64,000 nt of DNA, taken from Phycisphaerae bacterium (GTDB taxonomy: Bacteria; Planctomycetota; Phycisphaerae; Phycisphaerales; SM1A02). A model generated the notes under the pieces. It had not been told where the DNA came from. It saw only the letters and a program-made list of their open reading frames with translations, and made no database searches. Each line of letters starts with the position of its first letter. The first letter of the stretch is position 1. Position numbers and translations under genes: made by a program. Positions 27,487 to 36,258 of this stretch are shown one piece after another. The stretch is taken from assembly GCA_002709295.1 (NCBI GenBank), contig PAQL01000015.1, positions 62,001 to 126,000 on the forward strand, in the 5' to 3' direction.

Positions 27487-28229
27487 CCGGATCGGACCCG
27501 ACTGAGGCCGCCGTCGACGCCGATCACCTGTCCGGTGATCCAGCCCGAATCCTCGGTGGCCAGCCACTCGATCGCGGGTGAGACGTCTTCCGGGGTCCCG
27601 ATCCTGCCGAGGGGGTGCATCTTCCGGGAGTGCTCGAGGGCCCGCTCGCTGGAGGTGATCCTCGATGCCATCGGCGTGTCCACCAGCGCCGGTGCCACGA
27701 CGTTGACGCGGAGCCCCCGACCGGCGTAGGTCGCGGCGGCCGACCGGGCAAGGCCCTCCACACCGGCTCCCGCCGCGGCGATCGCCTCGTGGTTCGCGAG
27801 GCCGATGCCCGCGGCCACCGTTGACACCAGCACCACGCTTCCGCCTTCCTTCATGTGCCTTCCGGCGCTTCGCACGCAGGTGAAGGCGGTCGTCAGCTTC
27901 TGGGCGATCGTGTCGTTCCAGGTCTTCTCGTCGATCAGATGAGCCGGCTTCAGCGTGATGCATCCGGCGAGATTGATGATGGCCCCGAGGGGCGGACGCT
28001 CGGGGTCCTCGACGATCGAGCGGACCACCTCGTCCAGATCCTCGAAGGAGGTCGCGTCGCAGACCCGCCGCTCGTCCAGACCCTCGACCTCGTTCAGGCG
28101 ATCCTGGTTCCGGCCTATTCCCACCATGGCGAATCCCCGCCCCGACAACCGCCGAACCACGCTCCGTCCGATGCCGCCTCCGGCGCCGACCACCAGTGCG
28201 GTGGCGGGCCGGTCTTCGTGACCATTCAT
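27483..28229 (-). CDS. SDR-family protein with a degenerate active site
   Basis: A 248-residue short-chain dehydrogenase fold. The cofactor loop is intact (VVGAGGGIGRSVVRRL, GAGGGIG), as are INLAGC and DDNNG-like elements and VDTPMA and GQVIGVDGG near the end. The stretch SSV/ STVAAGIGLANHEAIAAAGAGVEGL aligns with the usual S...YxxxK region, but both the catalytic Tyr (here Ile) and Lys (here Gly) appear replaced. It may bind NAD(P) without classic dehydrogenase chemistry. It is the first leftward gene of the island and diverges from the cryptochrome gene across 147 bases. ATG 28229 is chosen near the fold; a longer start at 28352 is less likely. Confidence 0.82.
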   Translation of the reverse strand: MNGHEDRPATALVVGAGGGIGRSVVRRLSGRGFAMVGIGRNQDRLNEVEGLDERRVCDATSFEDLDEVVRSIVEDPERPPLGAIINLAGCITLKPAHLIDEKTWNDTIAQKLTTAFTCVRSAGRHMKEGGSVVLVSTVAAGIGLANHEAIAAAGAGVEGLARSAAATYAGRGLRVNVVAPALVDTPMASRITSSERALEHSRKMHPLGRIGTPEDVSPAIEWLATEDSGWITGQVIGVDGGLSRVRSG

Positions 28230-28376
28230 CCGATTCACGGGCAGGATTCCTTCCTCGATGCTGACGCCATGGACTTCGACGACCCTGTCGGGACCCGACG
28301 TTCGATTCCGTCTTCGTCCGTCGTCGCGGAAGGTTTCATCCGGATTGGTCACGAACTATCCCGTCGGAGGGTGGCG

Positions 28377-29939
28377 ATGACGACCACCGGCCGGGCCACC
28401 GCGTTGGAGGGGACGGGCCGCTCGATCGGAACGGACCGGATCGCCGTCGTCTGGTTCAAGCGCGACCTTCGTCTGCATGATCACCGGGCCCTGGTCGCGG
28501 CGGCGGAGGGTCATCGCATCCTTCCGCTGTTCATCCGGGAGCCCGACATCGCCCGGGCGGAGGGAGTCGATCCGGCCACCACCGACTTCGGCATGGCCTG
28601 CGCCGCGGAGCTCGATCGCGGTCTGAGGCGACTGGGCGGTCGGCTGGTTCTTCGAACCGGGGATGCGGTGAGGGTGCTGGAGGAGCTCCATCGGGAACTG
28701 TCCTTCGACGTCGTTCACGCCCATGAGGAGACCGGAGGCATGCACACCTGGGATCGGGACCGAGCGGTCGCCCGCTGGTGTCGAGGTCGAGGTGTCGACT
28801 TCATCGAGCATCCTCAGCACGGGGTGATCCGGCGGCTCGACACCCGCGATGGCTGGGCCGCTCGATGGAATCGAACGATGCGGACGTCGGAGAGTCCGGA
28901 CCCGTCGGCCCCCGATTCCGACATCCGACTGCGATTCGCGATGGTGGAGGACCCCGGCCGGTTCGATGACACGGATTCACACGACGCCGATCGCATTCCC
29001 CGGCTCCAGGTCCAGCCTGCGGGGGAGCAGCATGCGCTGCGGACCCTGGACGACTTCCTCCATCGTCGCGGTCGCGACTATCGGGGTGGGATGTCCAGCC
29101 CGGTCACCGCGGCGGAGGCATGCTCCCGCATCAGTCCGCATCTGGCGTGGGGCTCCCTGTCGATCCGCCGGGCCCACCAGGCCGCGGCGGTGAGGCAGGC
29201 CGAGGTCCGGGAGCTGGGACGACGCGACGGATGGGCGGGTTCCCTTGCCAGTTTCCAGTCGCGACTCCGCTGGCACTGTCACTTCATGCAGAAGCTGGAG
29301 GACGAGCCCACCCTTGAGACCCGATGCATGAATCCCGCGTTCGAGGGACTTCGGGAGGAGTGGAGCGAAGCACATCTGGAAGCATGGAAGAACGGCATGA
29401 CCGGTTTTCCGATGGTGGATGCCGTGATGCGATCCCTTGCCGCCACCGGATGGGCGACCTTCCGGATGAGGGCGATGGTGGTCAGCTTCGCCTGCCATCA
29501 TCTGCAGATCGACTGGCGGCCGGTCGGCCGCCACCTTGCGGCGCTCTTCATCGACTACGAGCCCGGCATCCACTGGAGCCAGTGTCAGATGCAGGCGGGG
29601 GTCACGGGCATCAACACGGTCCGGATCTACTCTCCCGGCAAGCAGGTCGTCGATCAGGATCCCACCGGCGTGTTCATCCGAAAGTGGGTCCCGGAGCTCC
29701 TCGACGTGCCCGACGAGCACCTTGCGGACCCCGGTCTCATGCCCGACATGACCCAGCGATTCGCGAGATGCCGGATCGGCCGGGACTACCCCATGCCGCT
29801 GGTCGATCATGCGACGGCCTATCGCCGTGCTCGAGAGGTGATTCAACGACGACGATCCGGTCCGGGCACGCGGGATGCGTCCCGCGCCGTCCAGCGGAAG
29901 CATGGAAGCCGACGCCGCAGCCCGAGCCGAAAGAGGTGA
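28377..29939 (+). CDS. Photolyase/cryptochrome homologue with altered flavin pocket
   Basis: A 520-residue protein with the photolyase N-terminal half (AVVWFKRDLRLHDHRALVAAAE) and a helical FAD domain (MVDAVMRSLAATGWATFRMRAMVVSFACHHL, INTVRIYSPGKQVVDQDP, GVFIRKWVPELLDV). Where class I photolyases have NNGGWQW, this one reads HWSQCQM (residues 399-405), so the usual Asn at flavin N5 and the proximal Trp are not there; I believe related bacterial proteins share this WSQxQMQ pattern. Function could be DNA repair, another photoreaction or light sensing. GGAGGGT sits nine bases before ATG 28377. A PNPOx-like gene follows after ten bases. Confidence 0.85.
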   Translation: MTTTGRATALEGTGRSIGTDRIAVVWFKRDLRLHDHRALVAAAEGHRILPLFIREPDIARAEGVDPATTDFGMACAAELDRGLRRLGGRLVLRTGDAVRVLEELHRELSFDVVHAHEETGGMHTWDRDRAVARWCRGRGVDFIEHPQHGVIRRLDTRDGWAARWNRTMRTSESPDPSAPDSDIRLRFAMVEDPGRFDDTDSHDADRIPRLQVQPAGEQHALRTLDDFLHRRGRDYRGGMSSPVTAAEACSRISPHLAWGSLSIRRAHQAAAVRQAEVRELGRRDGWAGSLASFQSRLRWHCHFMQKLEDEPTLETRCMNPAFEGLREEWSEAHLEAWKNGMTGFPMVDAVMRSLAATGWATFRMRAMVVSFACHHLQIDWRPVGRHLAALFIDYEPGIHWSQCQMQAGVTGINTVRIYSPGKQVVDQDPTGVFIRKWVPELLDVPDEHLADPGLMPDMTQRFARCRIGRDYPMPLVDHATAYRRAREVIQRRRSGPGTRDASRAVQRKHGSRRRSPSRKR

Positions 29940-29949
29940 CAATGACGCC

Positions 29950-30582
29950 ATGACGTCCTCCTCTGAAGAAAACGATCGATCGATGGATGCACTGCTCGCC
30001 GACGCCTGGGGAAGTCTTCAGGCGGCGGTTCGAGACGCCCGGCACGAGTGGCACCTTCCCGTCGTCTCCAACGTCGATGCCGAGGGGCGTCCCACCGCCC
30101 GGGTGGTCGTGCTCCGGGATGTCCGGGTCGACGCTCCCGCCGGACCGGTGCTGGCCTGCCACACCGACCGCCGCAGTCGAAAGGTCGCCGAGCTCGACGG
30201 GGGCGCCGGCCAGGTCGCGTGGACGTTCTACGAACGGGAACGCAAGGTCCAGCTCCGGGCGGTCGGACGAAGCGTGGTGCATCTCGACGACGAGGTCGCC
30301 GACGAGGCATGGTCCCGATCCTCGGCGAGCAGCCGACGGTGCTACATGGCCCCTCACGGTCCGTCCGAGGTCCTCGAGGCGTGGGATCCCAATCTTCCCG
30401 AAGCGTGGATGAAGTCGGTGCCGGATCAGGCCTCCTCCGAGACCGGCCGGGTCAATTTCGCGGTGGTCAGGACGACCGTCGACACCCTCGAGCGACTCGA
30501 ACTCCATCACGACGGACACATCCGTTGTCGATGGAGGTGGAGCGGGCCGGAGCTGATCGAATCCTCATGGCTGGCGCCCTGA
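29950..30582 (+). CDS. Pyridoxamine 5'-phosphate oxidase-like flavoprotein (Alr4036 type)
   Basis: A 210-residue split-beta-barrel FMN protein of the PNPOx superfamily, Alr4036-like subgroup: HEWHLPVVSNVDAEGRPTARVVVLRDV with the FMN-contact Arg, LACHTDRRSRKVAEL, WTFYERERKVQLRAVG, and a C-terminal RTTVDTLERLEL/CRWRWSGPELIESSWLAP. It need not be a vitamin B6 enzyme; many of these bind FMN or haem and have no known substrate. ATG 29950 follows a GAGGTG. It is cotranscribed with the photolyase homologue, so it could be its reductase or partner (inferred). Confidence 0.8.
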   Translation: MTSSSEENDRSMDALLADAWGSLQAAVRDARHEWHLPVVSNVDAEGRPTARVVVLRDVRVDAPAGPVLACHTDRRSRKVAELDGGAGQVAWTFYERERKVQLRAVGRSVVHLDDEVADEAWSRSSASSRRCYMAPHGPSEVLEAWDPNLPEAWMKSVPDQASSETGRVNFAVVRTTVDTLERLELHHDGHIRCRWRWSGPELIESSWLAP

Positions 30583-30587
30583 GGCGA

Positions 30588-31031
30588 TCACGCACCGGTC
30601 GAGGGACGGGCTCTTCCCGCCGCGAGCAGCATGCAGCCGAAGGGCACCCACCAGAGCAGGTCGTTGGTGAGAATGGTCCACCCGAAGGACCAGTCGATGC
30701 CGCCGCGAGCCGCGGTCCAGATGAAGCCGATCGGCCCGCAGATCTTGCCGATGAGGCCGACGAGGACGATCGGCCAGTGTCGGATCGGATCGCGACTGGC
30801 CGCCAGATATCCGATGCCGTAGCCCCCGATGACCATGCCGAGGCACTGCCAGATGGCCCGGCCGGGATCGGTCAGAGGGGCCATCCCGAAGAGCTGGAAG
30901 GGAAGATCCGGCAGCAGGATGACGGTGATGCCCCACACCAGGTTGTAGATCCCGGCGGCGATCAGCCACCGGCGCATCCATGAGGGGAATGCGGGGGAGG
31001 GGATCGAGGAGGCGTCGGCAGTCGTGGACAT
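30588..31031 (-). CDS. Small four-helix membrane protein of unknown function
   Basis: A 147-residue protein with four hydrophobic segments: IAAGIYNLVWGITVIL, AIWQCLGMVIGGYGIGYLAA, WPIVLVGLIGKICGPIGFIWT and LLWWVPFGCMLLAA. The charged ends and Gly-rich helices resemble small integral-membrane proteins that often stand beside photolyase or redox genes, but I know no function. It converges with the PNPOx-like gene six bases away. ATG 31031 is chosen as the first start before the soluble 25-residue N-terminus. Confidence 0.75.
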   Translation of the reverse strand: MSTTADASSIPSPAFPSWMRRWLIAAGIYNLVWGITVILLPDLPFQLFGMAPLTDPGRAIWQCLGMVIGGYGIGYLAASRDPIRHWPIVLVGLIGKICGPIGFIWTAARGGIDWSFGWTILTNDLLWWVPFGCMLLAAGRARPSTGA

Positions 31032-31094
31032 CGGATACGTGTTCGTCGTGGGCCGTCCGTGGATGTGCAGCGGACGGAGTCGTTCGGACGTTTC

Positions 31095-32345
31095 TCAGCG
31101 TCGGAGACGGGCCCGGGCGGTGCTTTCGATCGGTGCCGCGATGATGACCCGGTCGAGTCGGGCGTCGGTCCGATCCCTCTGGATCAGCTTCCGCATGATC
31201 ATGCCGTCGATCACCATGGAGGCATCGTTCTCCAGTCGGATGATCGCATCGGGGCACCACGCCACTCCGGGGACGAGGGCCGAACCTCTGTTCGTCAGGG
31301 CCACCGAGTCGGTCTTGGGTGCGATCAGGAAGACGTCGTCCCAGTCTCCTCCGGTCGGCGGGGTGCCGTTGAGCGAACCCATGCCATCGATGACGAGCGT
31401 TCCGGTGTCCAGGAGCTGGATGGTGGCGTCGATCAGTTCGATCGTGGCACTGCCGCTGATCCGAAGTCCGGAACCTCCGAACTGATGGAGGCCGGGCAGC
31501 AGTCGGACGGTGCCCTGCTCGATCAGAAGGCCCTCGGGATGTCTGCCGGGTTCGAGGGTCGAGACGCTTTCCGGACCGAGGAGGTCCGGACCTTCGGAGA
31601 CCGGGAGAAGGGGGGGCTGGGCGATCGCCTCGAAGGGGTCGTCGAGGATGACCGCGTCGGTCTCGATGAACCCGTCCACGGCATCTCCACTGTCGCCCTG
31701 GAGTCCCCCGGCGACCCTGAGGGTCGCGACCGTCATCGAGGCGTTGCCGCGAATTCGGACCGCATTGGAATCCGATGACGCGACTTCGATGTCACCGAAG
31801 GAATCCAACACCACGTTGCCACTGAGATCGACGGTCCGGGGGCTCGTCTCCTCGGTGCACAGCATGGATGCGGATGCGGGTGCGGGGTTCATGGTCGCGA
31901 CGCTGGACCGCCGAAACGTGGCGTCCACCAGCTCGAGGATGTTGGGCAGGATGTATCCGGGAGAGGCGTTGGGGGCTCCGGCGCCGATGCGGACGGTCAC
32001 TTCGACCGCATCCATGGCGTTCGGATCCGCCGTGAACAGGCGGGCATCGGGATCCCAGGTGCCCACGATCAGATCCCCGCCCGCATTGTCCATCGCCACC
32101 TGTATGGCCATGCCTCCGGACGGGCCGGGGTTGGCCGCGGCCGCAAGAACCGCGGCATCGCCGTAGGTCTCGAAATCCGAAGTGAGCCGTGCAGCCGCGG
32201 CGAGGGCCGCGGCATCGGCGGCGGACTTGGCCTGCTGGATCGCTCGCAGGACAAGGCCGAACTCGATCCCCAGCCATGAAGAGACAAGGATCGCAGGCAA
32301 CGCGACCAGGAGCTTGATGCTCGAAATGCCTCTTCGGGCTCGCAT
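31095..32345 (-). CDS. TadG-like exported pilus protein
   Basis: A 416-residue protein with one N-terminal membrane helix (residues 6-30, GISSIKLLVALPAILVSSW) preceded by RARR, then a long exported region. Motifs such as AADAAALAAAARL and DAAVLAAAANPG right after the helix are typical of TadG/Tad-domain proteins, which sit in the pilus assembly complex. The G6|ISSIK site resembles the prepilin-processing site of the nearby pilins, but the +5 residue is Lys instead of Glu. A beta-rich C-terminal half (IRLENDASMVIDGMIMRK) is unlike classic TadG. ATG 32345 follows AAAAAGG. It is divergent from cpaA/tadV. Confidence 0.7.
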   Translation of the reverse strand: MRARRGISSIKLLVALPAILVSSWLGIEFGLVLRAIQQAKSAADAAALAAAARLTSDFETYGDAAVLAAAANPGPSGGMAIQVAMDNAGGDLIVGTWDPDARLFTADPNAMDAVEVTVRIGAGAPNASPGYILPNILELVDATFRRSSVATMNPAPASASMLCTEETSPRTVDLSGNVVLDSFGDIEVASSDSNAVRIRGNASMTVATLRVAGGLQGDSGDAVDGFIETDAVILDDPFEAIAQPPLLPVSEGPDLLGPESVSTLEPGRHPEGLLIEQGTVRLLPGLHQFGGSGLRISGSATIELIDATIQLLDTGTLVIDGMGSLNGTPPTGGDWDDVFLIAPKTDSVALTNRGSALVPGVAWCPDAIIRLENDASMVIDGMIMRKLIQRDRTDARLDRVIIAAPIESTARARLRR

Positions 32346-32511
32346 GGGGCCTTTTTCTCGCTCTCTCGGAGTGCTGGCGATCATCGTTGTGGAGACGTTC
32401 CGACAACCGATACGTACATCATCCCCTCGATCGACCGGCAAGGCCAGCGGATTCCTGTCTTCACGAGGTATGGTCATCATCTCCCCGGGGCGCCCACGGA
32501 GTTCCTCACGC

Positions 32512-33129
32512 ATGGATCTGGATGTCACTCCAATCGCCTCCGCCGTCCCGCCGGTCTGGATCTGGGGCCTGCTCTGCCTCGCGGGGATCGTCGCCAGCAT
32601 CACGGACATCCGGGAGACCCGGATTCCGAACTGGCTGACCTTTCCGCTGATTCTGAGCGGTCTGATCCAGGCTCCCGTGTTCGGGGGCTGGGTCGGTACC
32701 GGAGATGCCCTGCTGGGCATGCTGGTGGCCAGTGGCCTGTTCATCTGGGCTTACCTGTTCCATGGCGGGGGGGCCGGGGATGCCAAGATGATGATGGGGG
32801 TGGGCCTCTGGCTTGGATTCGAGGCCTCCATCGTGGTGACGGTCGCGGTCACGGTGGTCGGATTCGTGTTCGCCATGATCGGGGTGGTGGTTCGCGGCGA
32901 CATTCGAGACGTGCCCGTGGTGATCATCACCGGCTGGATCAGGACCGGGCAGGCCGTTCGCCGTCTGATCACGGGGAAGCTGGTCGAACGGACGGAGGAG
33001 GAGATCGAGGCGGCATCGATCAAGGGTCGACGTCGCCCGAAGGGCTGGATCCCGTTTGCACCTGCGATCCTTGGAGGCACCTTGGTAGGGTGGTGGTATC
33101 TCGTCAACCACGGGCCGCTCTCGCCATGA
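32512..33129 (+). CDS. Prepilin peptidase, TadV/CpaA type
   Basis: A 205-residue membrane aspartic protease of the A24 family that cleaves and may methylate the Flp prepilins. The two catalytic aspartates are present: Asp32 in TDIRETRIPNW and Asp90 in GGGAGDAKMMM. About six membrane helices are visible. It is the first gene of the rightward Tad operon and overlaps tadE by ATGA. ATG 32512 begins MDLDVTP just before helix 1; an earlier in-frame ATG at 32470 is possible. A longer reading frame upstream has no family match. Confidence 0.88.
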   Translation: MDLDVTPIASAVPPVWIWGLLCLAGIVASITDIRETRIPNWLTFPLILSGLIQAPVFGGWVGTGDALLGMLVASGLFIWAYLFHGGGAGDAKMMMGVGLWLGFEASIVVTVAVTVVGFVFAMIGVVVRGDIRDVPVVIITGWIRTGQAVRRLITGKLVERTEEEIEAASIKGRRRPKGWIPFAPAILGGTLVGWWYLVNHGPLSP

Positions 33130-33545
33130 ACCACGAATCCAGGACAATTCGGAGCTCTCGCCGCCGAGGCATCGAATCCATCGAGTTGCTGCTGGGCCTT
33201 CCAGTCCTGCTCCTGGTGGTCGCCGCAGGCATCGAGTACGGCTGGATGATCCTGAGGTCCAGCCAGTTGGATCATGCCGCGAGGGTGGGGGCTCGAGCGG
33301 CGTCGCTGGCCGATGCGGACGGGATCTCGGTCACGGCTCGGGTCAACCAGACCCTCGCGGCGTCCGGGATCGAGACGGCCTTCGTGGACTTTCTGCCCGG
33401 TGATCCGGGTTCGATCCCTTCCGGCGAGGTCATCACCGTCGTGGTCTCGCTCGATTACTCGGACGCTGGCCTTCTCGGTCTGGGATCCTTCATGCCCCTT
33501 CCCGACACCCTGGCGGGGCGTGCCGCCATGGTGCGCGAGCCCTGA
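33126..33545 (+). CDS. TadE-like pseudopilin
   Basis: A 139-residue pseudopilin of the Tad (Flp) system. After a short basic leader (RRRG), the cleavage site is Gly15|IESIE, with Glu20 at +5, followed by the helix LLLGLPVLLLVVAAGIEYGW. The C-terminal domain is small and beta-rich. Pseudopilins such as TadE/F help build the pilus base and are processed by the peptidase encoded directly upstream. The start overlaps that gene by ATGA (33126-33129). Confidence 0.85.
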   Translation: MNHESRTIRSSRRRGIESIELLLGLPVLLLVVAAGIEYGWMILRSSQLDHAARVGARAASLADADGISVTARVNQTLAASGIETAFVDFLPGDPGSIPSGEVITVVVSLDYSDAGLLGLGSFMPLPDTLAGRAAMVREP

Positions 33546-33563
33546 TTCCCCTTTCAGGGCCCG

Positions 33564-33587
33564 GGGACCGGTCCTTGAGAAGGTCCC
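33564..33587 (+). terminator. Weak hairpin after tadE
   Basis: GGGACC (33564-33569) can pair with GGTCCC (33582-33587) around a 12-base loop, followed by TCTCGG. A modest attenuator or terminator between tadE and cpaB is possible. Confidence 0.25.
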
Positions 33588-33629
33588 TCTCGGGGGGATG
33601 ACGGCTTCGTCCAACTCGAAGACTCCCAC

Positions 33630-33657
33630 GTGACTCCCGGCTGGCTCGGTGTAAACT
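33630..33657 (+). promoter_or_regulatory. Candidate promoter upstream of cpaB
   Basis: GTGACT (33630-33635) and TAAACT (33652-33657) are 16 bases apart in a 210-base gap between tadE and cpaB. Together with the small hairpin upstream, this could start a second transcript for cpaB-tadC. Pattern match only. Confidence 0.3.
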
Positions 33658-33755
33658 GGAGTGTTGGCTTCGTCGGCCCCGTACTGCCGGGCGGCTGAGC
33701 TGGGAATGGTGTGGCGATCCACGCCCGAGACGTCGGCTCCGGAGGACTTGATGAG

Positions 33756-34688
33756 ATGAGACAGGTCACGATCATCGTTCTTGGTCTGGGGTTGGCCTTT
33801 GCGGCTGCTGCCCTCGTCTCGGTGCTTCAATCCGGACTCATGACATCCAGCTCGGCCGAGGCGGCGGGATCGGCGGGAAGCGCCACACCGGTCTCGCCAA
33901 GCGGTCCCGACGAGGTCCTGGTCGTGGTGCTGGCCCGGGATCTTCCCGCCGGTCATCGGCTGACTCCCGACGACCTCTCCGTGGACATCATTCCGGCCGC
34001 CTCCAAGGTGAAGGGGGTCGTCGAGACGCCCCTCGCGGTGGTGGGCCAGGTCCTGACCGTGGCCGGAGTCAAGGGTGAACTGCTTCGCGACACGAATCTG
34101 GCCCGTCCCGGAACCGGTGCTTCCATCGCGGCTCAGCTCGGCCCCAACGACCGGGCCGCGACCGTGACCCTCAAGGACGTCGGTTCCAAGGTCATCCTTT
34201 ACCCCGGGGCCAGAGTGGACGTCCTTGCGACCCTCGACGTCCCCGACGGTCAGCGACAGCGAACCACCTCGACGGGCATCATCCTCGAGGATCGCAGGGT
34301 GCTCGCCGTCGACGACGAGATCGCCGGAGGCGGCGGAGGTGGCGTGGTGATCGGTGACGACGGTCGTCGTCGGCCGGTGGCACGGTCCATCACCGTCACC
34401 CTTGCGGTGCGGCCGGGCGAGGTGGAGAAGCTGGCCCTGGCCAGCGAGCAGGGCACCATCGGCCTGGTGCTCAGGCCCATGGAGGACGGACGTGCCGGAG
34501 CGGGCCCGATGGTCACTCCGGAGACGATCTTCGGCGATCCCGGCTGGAAGAACCGCCGCTCCGATGAAGAAAGCGCTCCCGCTCGGCCCTCGGCACCGCG
34601 ACCCTCCTGGTGGGAGATCGTGGTGATCCGGGATGGTGAGCAGGAACAGCATCGCTTCCCCGACGAGCCCGTCGAGCGGGACAACTGA
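33756..34688 (+). CDS. cpaB: Flp pilus assembly protein CpaB/RcpC
   Basis: A 310-residue exported protein with an N-terminal membrane helix (RQVTIIVLGLGLAFAAAALV) and an SAF domain at about residues 50-120 (LARDLPAGHRLTPDDLSVDIIP). It is followed by the RcpC-type domain (TVTLKDVGSKVILYPGARVDVLATLD, ITVTLAVRPGEVEKLALASEQG). CpaB helps stabilise or regulate the secretin in the periplasm. GGAGGA at 33741-33746 is nine bases before ATG 33756. The secretin gene follows after 30 bases. Confidence 0.9.
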   Translation: MRQVTIIVLGLGLAFAAAALVSVLQSGLMTSSSAEAAGSAGSATPVSPSGPDEVLVVVLARDLPAGHRLTPDDLSVDIIPAASKVKGVVETPLAVVGQVLTVAGVKGELLRDTNLARPGTGASIAAQLGPNDRAATVTLKDVGSKVILYPGARVDVLATLDVPDGQRQRTTSTGIILEDRRVLAVDDEIAGGGGGGVVIGDDGRRRPVARSITVTLAVRPGEVEKLALASEQGTIGLVLRPMEDGRAGAGPMVTPETIFGDPGWKNRRSDEESAPARPSAPRPSWWEIVVIRDGEQEQHRFPDEPVERDN

Positions 34689-34718
34689 CGAACAACCGTC
34701 CGGGGCGAGGATCGATTG

Positions 34719-36239
34719 ATGACCGAGTTTCTGACTGCAGCGGTGGCGAGCCTCCTCCTTCTCGCCCACGGTGAGGCGTCCGCAGGCACCGAGGATGTCG
34801 AACCGAGGAGATTCGCCGCATCCGGCATGGACGATGTCGAGGAGGTTCGACTGGCGGTCGGTCAGTCCTCGCTGATCTCCATCGGTGAACGTGTGCAGCA
34901 GGTCGTGGTGATCGATGGCGACATCGCGGATGCCCAGCCGATGGACGCGGACGAGGTCCTCCTCATCGGCAAGCTCGCGGGGTCGACCGACGTGGTCCTC
35001 CGACTGGAATCCGGCGACACGATCTGTCGACGGGTGGTCGTGGACTTCGACTCCGAGGGACTCGAGAGTTCGCTGGCCCGCCTCTTCGGCATTCGAGTCG
35101 ATGTGGAACAGGTGGGTGACACGCTCGCGGTCCGCGGGATGCTTCCGGACGTCCGGACTGCCGAGATGCTGACCGAATTCATGACCAGGCTCGGACACGA
35201 CTGGGTCGACATGACCAGGATCCCCGGAGTCCGGCAGGTGCAGCTCCGGGTCCGGATCGCGGAGGCCAGTCGCACGGCTCTCAGAGAACTTGCCTTCGGC
35301 GGAGTCGCGGGTGGCAGCAGCTTCTTCGGTGGCGTGCAGGCTCCCGGCGGCCTGCCCTTCCAGTCCACGGGGATCGCGCCGGCAGATGGTGCGGCCGTGG
35401 GTGATGCCGACTTCAGATTCCAGAACATGGGGGTCTCCAGCGCGACGACGCTGTTCGCCGGCGTCCCCGGCGCGAATCTCGAGGTCTTTCTCCAGGCCCT
35501 CGATCAGAACCAGTACGTCCGGGTCCTCGCGGAACCGAACCTCGTCGCCGCCAGCGGCGAGGAGGCCACGTTCCTCGTGGGTGGTGAATTTCCGATTCCC
35601 GTGGTGCAGGGCAGTGATGCCGGCGGAGGAGCGACGGTCACCATCGAGTACAAGGAGTTCGGGGTGCAGCTGGTCTTCCGTCCCGAAGTCCTCGGTGACG
35701 GTCGCATCCGACTCGATGTGGCTCCCGAGGTCAGCGAACTCAGCGAGATCGGAGCGGTCACGATCCAGGGTTTCAAGGTTCCGGGCGTGACCACGCGACG
35801 ATCAAGCACCACCGTCGAGCTGGGTGGCGGACAGTCCTTCGCCATGGCAGGCCTGCTTCGCAGCGTCGAACAGGGCCGGACCGCGAGGGTCCCGCTGCTC
35901 GGCGACCTTCCGATTCTGGGCACGCTCTTCCGGAGCGTTCGCTACAACAAGAAGGAGACGGAGCTTCTGGTGATCGTCACCGCGGATCTGGTCGAGCCGC
36001 TGGACGACGGATTCGATCGTCCCGTGCCCGGGGATCTGCATCAGACCCCCGACGACTGGGATCTGTTCGTCGAGGGCCGACTCGACGGCGAGATCCCCCA
36101 TCTCAGCCCCCTCGCTCGACTGGAAGCCCTCGGACTGGACGGTCTCGTCGGACCCGGGGCATGGCGTCGTCCGGACGACACCCGGGAGGCCGCCGGTGAT
36201 CCTCTTCCCACCGGACCCGTGAAACAGGGCGACGATTGA
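34719..36239 (+). CDS. cpaC: Tad secretin CpaC/RcpA
   Basis: A 506-residue outer-membrane secretin that forms the channel for the Flp pilus. A signal peptide (ATG 34719; TTG 34716 is also possible) is followed by the pilus N-domain (VRLAVGQSSLISIGERVQQVVV), a BON-like region (DTLAVRGMLPDV) and the secretin domain (VRVLAEPNLVAASGEEATFLVGGEFPIPV, RLDVAPEVSELS, VELGGGQSFAMAGLL, VPLLGDLPILGTLFRS and ETELLVIVTADLVEPL). The last block is the gate/barrel signature. The tail from about residue 430 is extra and proline-rich. Confidence 0.93.
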   Translation: MTEFLTAAVASLLLLAHGEASAGTEDVEPRRFAASGMDDVEEVRLAVGQSSLISIGERVQQVVVIDGDIADAQPMDADEVLLIGKLAGSTDVVLRLESGDTICRRVVVDFDSEGLESSLARLFGIRVDVEQVGDTLAVRGMLPDVRTAEMLTEFMTRLGHDWVDMTRIPGVRQVQLRVRIAEASRTALRELAFGGVAGGSSFFGGVQAPGGLPFQSTGIAPADGAAVGDADFRFQNMGVSSATTLFAGVPGANLEVFLQALDQNQYVRVLAEPNLVAASGEEATFLVGGEFPIPVVQGSDAGGGATVTIEYKEFGVQLVFRPEVLGDGRIRLDVAPEVSELSEIGAVTIQGFKVPGVTTRRSSTTVELGGGQSFAMAGLLRSVEQGRTARVPLLGDLPILGTLFRSVRYNKKETELLVIVTADLVEPLDDGFDRPVPGDLHQTPDDWDLFVEGRLDGEIPHLSPLARLEALGLDGLVGPGAWRRPDDTREAAGDPLPTGPVKQGDD

Positions 36240-36258
36240 GGCGCCCTCGAGCCACGCG

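Noticed and set aside
32346-32744. N-terminal extension of the TadG-like protein
   Set aside because: Upstream sequence has no membrane or family signature, while ATG 32345 follows a good ribosome-binding site and starts the expected leader.
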